A stretch of DNA of 64,000 nt from Roseiarcus sp963709655 (GTDB lineage: Bacteria; Pseudomonadota; Alphaproteobacteria; Rhizobiales; Beijerinckiaceae): positions 124,001 to 188,000 of the forward strand of contig CAVPXF010000056.1 in the NCBI GenBank assembly GCA_963709655.1, in the 5' to 3' direction. Positions 58,121 through 64,000 of the stretch are shown piece after piece (position 1 is the first letter of the stretch; each line of letters opens with the position of its first letter). Below the pieces are notes generated by a model. The model saw only the letters and a program-made list of their open reading frames with translations. It was not told the origin of the DNA and ran no database searches. The translations under genes and the position numbers were made by a program.

Positions 58121-60310
58121 CTAAGGCGGTAGGTCCTCGGCGTCGAGCGTGATCTTGGCCGCAACCTCGCGTTGCGTCGCGTCGAAACCCGCGCTGAACT
58201 CGTAGACGCCCTGCGCAATCCGCCAGCGTCGCTTTGCTTCATCGAAGGTCGCGAGCAACCGGGGATCGACGGCGATCTCGACCCGCCGGGTTTCGCCCGG
58301 GGAGAGCTCGATCCGGCTCCAGCCGGCGAGCCGCAGGCCGACCCCGCTTGCGGCCGGGCCGGTCAGGTAAAGTTCCGGGATCGCCGCGCCGGGCCGGCCG
58401 CCGGCGTTGGTCACGGCTAGCGCCGCTGTCACCGCCGACCCGTCGACCCGCGCCGACAACTCGCCGAGCTTGAAGGTGGTGTAGGAGAGCCCATAGCCGA
58501 ACGGAAAGAGCGGGCGTTCGCCGCGTTCGGCCAGCGCGCGATATCCGAACGACGGGCTTGCGTCGTAGCGGACGACGGGGTCGCCAGCCCCGCCTGTCGG
58601 CGCGCCATAGGGCGCCGATTGGGGATCGCGCGCCGGGAACGTCATCGGCAGGCGCCCGGACGGGTCGGCGAGGCCGGTCAGAATGTCGGCGATCGCCTCG
58701 CCGCCCTGCTCGCCGGGGTACCATGCCGAGATCACCGCCGCCGTCCGGTCGAGCCACGGCATGAGCACCGGGCCGCCGGTCTCGAGCACGACGATGGTGT
58801 GCGGGTTGGCCTTGGCGACCCGCTCGACCAGCCGGTCCTGTCCGCCCGGCAGGGACAGGTTCGGCGCGTCGACGCCTTCGGTCCGATATTGATCGACGAA
58901 CATGACGACGGCGTCGGCGCCTGCGGCCGCCTTCGCCGCGCGCTCGGGGTCGAGGCCATCGTTCCAGTCGACTTCGGTCGAGGGCAAGCGGCGCCGCAGC
59001 GCGTCGAGCGGCGAGGACGGATCGTAGATCATGGCGCGATCGTCGCCCTCAGGCGTCGTGAACGGGACTCCGCCATGCGGAATCACCTGAGAGGATCCGC
59101 CCCCCGCCGGAACGGCGCGGTCGGCGTGAGCGCCGACGACCAGCACCCGTCGCAATTCCCGCGGCAGCGGCATGAGGCCGTCATTGCGCAACAGCACCGC
59201 GCCCTCGGTCTCGATCGTCCGCGCGGTCGCTTCGGCCGCGGCGATATCGGGGGGCGCTTTTCGCTTGGCATCGGCGAGGCCGCAGGCGAAGATCGATCTC
59301 AGGATGCGCTCCGCCATGTCGTCGAGACGCGCCTCTGGAACCTTGCCCGTCTCGATCGCCTTGCCGAGGTCGACGAAATAGGGGCGCCGATCCGCCTGCA
59401 CGGCCGATTCCTGATCGAGCCCGGCCAGCGCCGAGGCGACCGTCGAATGGACGGCGCCCCAGTCGGACAGGACAAAGCCGCGGTATCCCCAGTCGGTCTT
59501 GAGCACGTCGGTCAGGAGCCACGGATTCTCGCAGGCGTAGGTTCCGTTGATCTCATTGTAGGCGCACATGACGGCGCCGGGCTTTCCGCGCTCGATCGCG
59601 ATCTCGAAGGCGAGAAGATCGGACTCGCGGGCCGCCGCGCGGTCGATCCGGACGTCGAGCCGGCCGCGGTCGGTCTCCCGGTCGTTGAGCGCGAAATGCT
59701 TGACGGTCGACAGGACGCCGCCGCTGGCTTGCACCCCGTCGATCGCGGCGCCGGCCATCAGCCCGGTCAAGAGCGGATCCTCGGAAAAATATTCGAAGTC
59801 CCGCCCGCCGCGCGGATCGCGAATGAGGTTCGCGTCGCCGCCGAGCAGCACGTTGAAGCCCTTGGCGCTGGCGTCCGCCCCGACCGCTTCGCCCTGGCGG
59901 CGCGCCAGCTTGAGGTCCCAGGTCGCCGCCAGAGCCAGATTGGAAGGCATTGCGGTCGCCGTGTCGCCGCGCCGGATGTCGCCGGGATTGGCGACGCCGA
60001 GGGGGCCGTCGGTCTCCTGCAAGGCGGGCACGCCGAGTTGGGGGATCCCCGGCACGTAACCCGCCGAGCCGAGCGCGCCCTGTGGCTTCGCGCCGCCTTT
60101 CCACGGCGCGCCGAGATCGCCATGGACGAGCGCAAGCTTCTCGCTCTCCGTCATCGCCTCGAGCGTTTGCCGGGCGCGCGCGTCCGCCGCCGCCGAAGGG
60201 CCGCCGCAGGGCGTAGCGGCCGGGGCCGGCGCCGCCATGAGAAGGACGGCGCAGGCGGCCGCGCCGAAGCGCGCGCGGGGCAATGTCGCGAAAGTTTGAA
60301 AAAGGGTCAC
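58121..60310 (-). CDS. Glycoside hydrolase family 3 beta-glucosidase, secreted
   Basis: About 729 residues with a signal peptide (ARFGAAACAVLLMAAPAPAA then TPC). The GH3 N-terminal barrel contains 'VPALQETDGPLGVANPG', 'NVLLGGDANLIRDPRGGRDF', 'VKHFALNDRETDRGRLDVRI' and the catalytic nucleophile Asp in 'GYRGFVLSDWGAVHST'. The alpha/beta sandwich and C-terminal fibronectin-like domain follow ('LPGGQDRLVERVAKANPHTI', 'LFPFGYGLSYTTFKLGELSA'). It releases glucose or a related sugar from beta-glucosides in the periplasm. The start is taken as GTG 60310; a longer frame to 60382 lacks signal-peptide logic. Single gene, no transporter beside it. Confidence 0.92.
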   Translation of the reverse strand: MTLFQTFATLPRARFGAAACAVLLMAAPAPAATPCGGPSAAADARARQTLEAMTESEKLALVHGDLGAPWKGGAKPQGALGSAGYVPGIPQLGVPALQETDGPLGVANPGDIRRGDTATAMPSNLALAATWDLKLARRQGEAVGADASAKGFNVLLGGDANLIRDPRGGRDFEYFSEDPLLTGLMAGAAIDGVQASGGVLSTVKHFALNDRETDRGRLDVRIDRAAARESDLLAFEIAIERGKPGAVMCAYNEINGTYACENPWLLTDVLKTDWGYRGFVLSDWGAVHSTVASALAGLDQESAVQADRRPYFVDLGKAIETGKVPEARLDDMAERILRSIFACGLADAKRKAPPDIAAAEATARTIETEGAVLLRNDGLMPLPRELRRVLVVGAHADRAVPAGGGSSQVIPHGGVPFTTPEGDDRAMIYDPSSPLDALRRRLPSTEVDWNDGLDPERAAKAAAGADAVVMFVDQYRTEGVDAPNLSLPGGQDRLVERVAKANPHTIVVLETGGPVLMPWLDRTAAVISAWYPGEQGGEAIADILTGLADPSGRLPMTFPARDPQSAPYGAPTGGAGDPVVRYDASPSFGYRALAERGERPLFPFGYGLSYTTFKLGELSARVDGSAVTAALAVTNAGGRPGAAIPELYLTGPAASGVGLRLAGWSRIELSPGETRRVEIAVDPRLLATFDEAKRRWRIAQGVYEFSAGFDATQREVAAKITLDAEDLPP

Positions 60311-60469
60311 GAGGCGGACTCCGGCGCCGGCGGCGCCTATTTTAATTGGCGTCGTTGTTTGGTCGACCCGCGTTGGGGCCATCGTGGAATCTGTTCCAAA
60401 CCACGCTCAGCGGGCTCATTCGGAAAAACAGCGGCTTGCGAAAAGCCCATCGTTAAGTCCGACAGGCTG

Positions 60470-60865
60470 CTAGATAGCGGCGCGCACATCCGTTGCGGTA
60501 AAATCGTCGCCCTTATACAATAGCGGCGCGTTCATCGCCTTGGCGAGCGCGTAGGCCGCGCAATCGCAGAAATTCAGCCGCGCCTTCGGGTGGATGCCCT
60601 TGCCGAAACGCTGGAACGCGGCAACGGCGAAAGCGGCAAGATGCACGTCACGGGGGATGATTTCCGCCTTGATGAAGGCGAGAAAGTCCTCCAAATCGTA
60701 AAGTCCGTTGATCCCTCGGCGCGCGAGCAAAACCTGGCCGGCTTCCTGATAGGTAACGGCGCTGACAAGGCGACGGTCGGCGGCGGCTATCGCCTCGAAA
60801 TACGCCGTGCGTTCCGGTTCGTGGTTGAGGATCGCCACTAAAGCCGACGTATCGATGACAATCAT
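60470..60865 (-). CDS. vapC: VapC-family PIN-domain RNase toxin
   Basis: A 131-residue PIN toxin. The acidic active-site residues are visible: Asp5 in 'MIVIDTSALVAILNHEPE', Glu in 'VTYQEAGQVLLARRG', Asp in 'LNFCDCAAYALAKAM' and Asp in 'LYKGDDFTATDV'. It would cleave RNA (often tRNA) when free of antitoxin. ATG 60865 overlaps the antitoxin stop (ATGA at 60862-60865). The gene itself looks intact although the antitoxin gene is frameshifted in this sequence. Confidence 0.92.
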   Translation of the reverse strand: MIVIDTSALVAILNHEPERTAYFEAIAAADRRLVSAVTYQEAGQVLLARRGINGLYDLEDFLAFIKAEIIPRDVHLAAFAVAAFQRFGKGIHPKARLNFCDCAAYALAKAMNAPLLYKGDDFTATDVRAAI

Positions 60866-61138
60866 CGCGGCAAGCCGAAATCATCGTAACCGATGATTTC
60901 GTCAGGCAGACCTAGGGTCGACAAGAGGTCTGGCCGCGCTGCGCGCCGCAATTGCCTCCATGCCCTCGATCATCTGCTCTTTTGTCTCGGCTGGCGGAAG
61001 CGGCCTCGCGGGGCCGCGCCACGGCAGAATATCGCCGGTGCGAGATACGGCGTCGCGCACGACTTCGTCGGGCGTGCGGCCTGTACTGGCAGCCTTCGCC
61101 TGGATAAGAGCCTCGGTTTCCTGAGAGAGATTGGTCAT
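60862..61138 (-). pseudogene. vapB: VapB-type antitoxin, frameshifted before its C-terminus
   Basis: From ATG 61138 the frame reads 'TNLSQETEALIQAKAASTGR', 'PDEVVRDAV', 'PPAETKEQMIEGMEAIAARS' and stops at 60902. The expected C-terminal toxin-binding tail 'PDLLSTLGLPDEIIGYDDFG' plus 'LPR' is present in the next frame and ends exactly on the vapC start. A single-base indel near 60930 would restore it. Without this tail the antitoxin could not neutralise VapC, yet the toxin gene is intact, which favours an assembly error. Assignment rests on the RHH-like N-terminus and the vapC overlap. Confidence 0.8.
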
Positions 61139-61232
61139 ACCCGCAATCTAGCACAACTCGCTGTCGAAGCCCGGAAGTTCTTGGGCAATGTTCACGGGCG
61201 GAGCCCGCCCGCGCGCTGTCGGGGCTTGGAGC

Positions 61233-61295
61233 CGCCTTTCGGGCGATGTTGTCGCGTATGCCCTCCAACGCGTCCCGTTCGGCGTCAGAAAGCAT
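61233..61295 (-). pseudogene. Possible N-terminal remnant of a HEPN-type toxin
   Basis: Directly after (and overlapping by 11 nt) the nucleotidyltransferase gene, a frame from ATG 61295 reads 'LSDAERDALEGIRDNIARKA', like the first helix of DUF86/HEPN toxins paired with MNT antitoxins. The similarity ends there; the RX4-6H motif is absent. Only about 20 residues support this. Confidence 0.3.
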
Positions 61296-61581
61296 AGATC
61301 GCGTCGGCAGCCGCATGAGGGCGAAGGCGCGGCTTCAAGGCTTCCCTGTCGATCACGTCAACTGGGCCTTGAAACAAGCTCGCGACGTAATCCTTCAAGC
61401 CCGCATAGTCGAACATCGTCGCGACAACAGCGGGGTCGAGGTCAACGAGAATGTCGATATCGCTGTCGGGTCGCTGCTCGTCACGCGCGACGGAACCGAA
61501 CAAAGCGGCGTGTGTGACGCCATGCTCCCGCAAGTCGGCCTCGCGCTCTTTCAACGTCCGTATGATCTCGTCGCGTTTCAT
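61285..61581 (-). CDS. MNT-type nucleotidyltransferase domain protein (MntA-like)
   Basis: A 98-residue minimal nucleotidyltransferase. It has 'MKRDEIIRTLKEREADLREH' and the fold signature 'VTHAALFGSVARDEQRPDSD' followed by 'IDILVDLD', giving GS-x10-DxD, then 'YAGLKDYVASLFQGPVDVID'. In MNT-HEPN toxin-antitoxin systems this protein inactivates the HEPN toxin by AMPylation. Only a short HEPN-like stub follows here, so the module appears incomplete. The start at 61581 is the usual family start; the frame is open further upstream. Confidence 0.82.
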   Translation of the reverse strand: MKRDEIIRTLKEREADLREHGVTHAALFGSVARDEQRPDSDIDILVDLDPAVVATMFDYAGLKDYVASLFQGPVDVIDREALKPRLRPHAAADAIYAF

Positions 61582-61991
61582 GCCGCCTTTATACCACAGA
61601 AGCCGTCCTTGATCGCGAGCGAATCGGCTGGCCGTTTCCGGGGTCGGCGATTTATAGCCGAGCCGTTCAAGCATCGCGGCGCCGCGCGCCCGTAACTGGG
61701 GGTCACGAGAGAATTTTCCCGAAAGAGCACGCCAAGCGGATAATCGTGGAATTCCAAAGTGTTTTGAATCTGGTCCGAAAATCGAACTCTTGTCGGACAG
61801 TTCGCAATTCGTCCGAAATCGGGCGTTCTGACGGATTGGCGGACAACCGAATTTACCGACAGCTTCCCGGATGCCCTTGGCGTGCCTGTCGGGAAGATTC
61901 TGCGACGTTCGTCGGCCGGTCGGTTGACGCGGCCGCGACCGCCGCGCTTCGCGCCGACCGATCGTGAAGGCTTCGCCACTCGATTCCGGAG
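61582..61991. other. Region upstream of the MNT gene and the M20 pseudogene
   Basis: About 410 bp. An upstream continuation of the MNT frame (to 61674) gives 'YKSPTPETASRFARDQGRLL', which is not typical of the family. The rest (61675-61991) shows no gene I can support. It contains several GTCCGAAA/GTCGGACA-like near-repeats at about 61788-61835 (TCCGAAAATCGAACTCTTGT, TCGGACAG, TCCGAAATCG), of unknown meaning. Confidence 0.35.
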
Positions 61992-63228
61992 ATCAATAGC
62001 GACCGCCTTGTCGCCGACCTTCGTCGGTTGGCGGAATTTGGCGCTTACAAGACCGGCGTCCATCGGCCAACCTTCTCGCCCCAGGACGTCTAGGCGCGCC
62101 GATGGCTCGCGCGGCGTTTCGCGGACGCCGGTCTCGACGCGTCGATCGATGGGATCGGCAACGTGTTCGGGCGTCCGACAACCCCCGGCCGAAAGCTGCT
62201 GATCGGTTCGCACAGCGAGTCGCAAAACCACGCGGGCTGGCTCGACGGCGCTCTCGGCGTCGTCTACGGGCTGGAAATCGCCCGCGCCTTCCGTGAAGAT
62301 CGGCGATGCGCCGATCTGCCGGTCGAGGTGGCGTCTTGGGCGGACGAGGAAGGGCATTTCGGCGTCTTTCTCGGCAGCCGCTCCTTCGTTGGCGACGCCT
62401 CGGAAAACGAGATCGGCAGCGCTCGCGACCAGAACGACGGTACGCCGTTGCGCGCGGCGCTCGAACGCGCGGGCGTCGCGGGGAGGAAGCGCGAGACGAT
62501 CGCGCCGTCCGAGTACGTCGGCTATCTCGAAGCGCATATCGAGCAGGGCGACACGCTGGACGAGGCCCGACTCCGTCTCGGCGTCGTCACGGGCATCGTT
62601 GGCATCCGGCAGTATCGAATTGCCTTCATCGGAGAAGCCAACCACGCCGGCACGACGCGTATGGTTCGGCGCAAAGATGCGGGACTCGCCCTGATCCGAC
62701 TTTCCGCGGCGATCGCGGACCGCTTTCCGCAAATTGCGGGGGTCCGCAGCGTCTGGACGACCGGCGCGATTCGGCCCGAGCCGGGCCAGCCCAGCATCGT
62801 GCCGGGGCGCGCCGAGATGCCGTTCCAGATCCGGGACCTCGAGGTCCCGCAATTGGAGCGCTTCGAGGACGCCCTGAAAGCCCTGGTTGCGGAGGCCGAC
62901 GCCGTCGGCCCCTGCACGGGCATCGCTGCAAACGGCCTGGACGGTCAGCCCCGTCCCGATGTCGCAACCGTTTCAGGACGCCTTAAGCCACGCCGCGGAA
63001 GCGCCCGCGCCGGGCGTCTATGTCTTCATGCCCAGCGCCGCCGGCCACGACGCCCAGATCCTCGCGCGGAAGATCCCGGCGGCGATGCTGTTTGTTCCCA
63101 GCATCAAGGGCGTCAGTCATCACTGGGCCGAGGACACGAGCGAGGCGGATATTGTGCTTGGCTGCCAAGCGCTCGCCGACGCGGCGGAAACGATTGCCCG
63201 CGAAGCCGCGTCAGCCCGGCGCGGCTAG
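61992..63228 (+). pseudogene. M20 Zn-dependent amidohydrolase (hydantoinase/carbamoylase, allantoate amidohydrolase-like), broken
   Basis: The frame reads 'INSDRLVADLRRLAEFGAYK', then a TAG at about 62090, then 'ARRFADAGLDASIDGIGNVF', 'LLIGSHSESQNHAGWLDGAL' (metal His and Asp), 'SWADEEGHFGVFLGSRSFVG' (Glu-Glu), 'YLEAHIEQGDTLDEA' and 'EANHAGTTRMVRRKDAGLAL'. Near 62960 the frame shifts and continues as 'MPSAAGHDAQILARKIPAAM' and 'GVSHHWAEDTSEADIVLGCQ' to 63228. So there is one nonsense codon and one frameshift. No start codon is visible before 61992. Enzymes of this family hydrolyse N-carbamoyl amino acids or allantoate; the neighbouring aminotransferase would fit a ureide or glyoxylate theme. 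Confidence 0.85.
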
Positions 63229-64000
63229 ATCGGCTTCTCGTTCCGCGTTCGCCAGAACCGCCATAGCGGCATCGACGCCGCCGCTTGCCGCCGGCGTTCC
63301 GGTCAGCTTCAGTCCCATTTCGACGCCGCTTAACGCCCCGAGAAGCGTCAGGTCGTTGATGTCGCCGAGGTGGCCGATCCGGAAGACCCGATCCTTGAGT
63401 ATGCCGAGGCCGTTGCCGAGGCTCATGTTGAACCGCCGCAGGATCAGGGCGCGCAGCGCATCGGCGCTATGGCCCTCCGCGAGCCGAACGGCCGTCAGCG
63501 ACGACGAATAGTCCGTCGCGGTCTGGCATTGAAGTTCGACCGCGCCCTCTTCGCCCCAGACTTTGACGGCTGCGCGCGCCGCCGCGGCGTGGCGGTCGTG
63601 GCGCGCGAAAACATTCCGCAGACCCTCTTCTTCGAGCATAGCCAGCGCTTCCTGCAGGCCGCGCAGGAGATTGGTCGCTGGCGTGTATGGGAAATAAAAC
63701 CCAGCGTTGGCGTCGAGTATCGGCCGCCAGTCCCAGTAGCTTCTCGCCAGTTTGGCCGTCTTCGAGGCGTCGAGCGCACGTGCGCTGACGGCGTTGAACG
63801 ACAGGCCCGGCGGGAGCATCAGTCCCTTCTGACTCCCCGAGACGGTCACGTCCACGCCCCATTCGGCGTGCCGGTAGTCGATCGAGGCGAGCGAGGAGAT
63901 CGTGTCGACGAGCAGCAGGGCCGGGTGTCCCGCGGCGTCGATCGCCCTCCGCACTGCGCGAATGGGGCTCACGCAGCCGGTCGACGTCTCGTTGTGGACG
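63211..64000 (-). CDS. Class V aminotransferase, serine/alanine-glyoxylate or ureidoglycine-glyoxylate type (5' end beyond window)
   Basis: The C-terminal 262 residues are in view. The PLP lysine lies in 'TVSGSQKGLMLPPGLSF', after 'ALLLVDTISSLASIDYRHAE' (Asp binding the pyridine N) and 'VHNETSTGCVSPI' at the window edge. The C-terminal domain 'HLGDINDLTLLGALSGVEMG' is typical of serine-glyoxylate/alanine-glyoxylate aminotransferases and of PucG. The gene converges on the M20 hydrolase and overlaps it by 18 bp. Which amino donor is used cannot be told from this part. Confidence 0.88.
   Translation of the reverse strand, partial: VHNETSTGCVSPIRAVRRAIDAAGHPALLLVDTISSLASIDYRHAEWGVDVTVSGSQKGLMLPPGLSFNAVSARALDASKTAKLARSYWDWRPILDANAGFYFPYTPATNLLRGLQEALAMLEEEGLRNVFARHDRHAAAARAAVKVWGEEGAVELQCQTATDYSSSLTAVRLAEGHSADALRALILRRFNMSLGNGLGILKDRVFRIGHLGDINDLTLLGALSGVEMGLKLTGTPAASGGVDAAMAVLANAEREADLAAPG

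Overview
The window is high-GC DNA from an alphaproteobacterium, most likely of the order Hyphomicrobiales (Rhizobiales). The evidence is the lptM-lysA-DUF4175 block, a MucR/Ros zinc-finger regulator, a CpaA-type prepilin peptidase, an HpnL-like membrane protein, alphaproteobacterial SOS boxes (GAAC-N7-GAAC) and promoters fitting the general-stress sigma factor EcfG (GGAAC-N16/17-CGTT). It reads as ordinary chromosome with several patches of accessory and decaying DNA. Genus cannot be fixed from the sequence alone.

Layout. 1-3.7 kb: envelope/lysine block (DUF4175 protein cut by the window start, lysA, lptM). 4-6.6 kb: two small regulators and an unusual nitrilase-fold protein with a long N-terminal extension. 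6.7-11.1 kb: non-homologous end-joining locus with two ku genes and ligD. Both ku genes have EcfG-like promoters, but the second ku and ligD each carry a frameshift. 11.2-13.7 kb: YmdB-type phosphoesterase, mucR, then a gene graveyard with two decayed fragments resembling the Cas1 C-terminus around a broken nuclease-like gene. 13.7-20.8 kb: cpaA, then a six-gene surface-glycan cluster (GT2 transferase, WecD-like acyltransferase, GtrA, methyltransferase, WecE-like aminotransferase, polytopic membrane protein). 20.8-21.4 kb: an SOS promoter in front of an unrecognised small ORF, and tRNA-Leu(CAA) with an apparent 8-nt anticodon loop. 21.5-32 kb: housekeeping and redox genes (YqaA, dsbB, Kef antiporter, eda, rpmB, YggS, peroxiredoxin, methyltransferase, adenosine kinase) and an HTH protein carrying four copies of a 17-residue motif.

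32.2-36.8 kb is an islet. It holds a vapC-type toxin gene cut by a complete ISAs1-like element with a perfect 10-bp target duplication, the presumed antitoxin, and an orphan FkbH-like protein; near-identical 31/32-bp direct repeats lie at the islet edges. 36.8-44 kb: an AaeXAB-like efflux operon (FUSC, DUF1656, HlyD), a GlcG/HbpS protein, a sulfotransferase and the HpnL-like protein. 44-50 kb: membrane protein, arylsulfatase, radical SAM protein, trehalase. 50-55 kb: two paralogous MFS transporters with the same C-terminal extension on either side of a universal stress protein. 55-64 kb: GGDEF-EAL protein, GH3 glucosidase, two damaged toxin-antitoxin loci, a broken M20 amidohydrolase and a class V aminotransferase cut by the window end.

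Functional themes are DNA-break repair under stress control, surface glycan modification, and efflux or stress tolerance. Single-base frameshifts recur (ligD, ku2, transposase, vapB, M20 hydrolase) and the tRNA-Leu has an extra base. Part of this may therefore be assembly error rather than biology, and each such call should be checked against reads.
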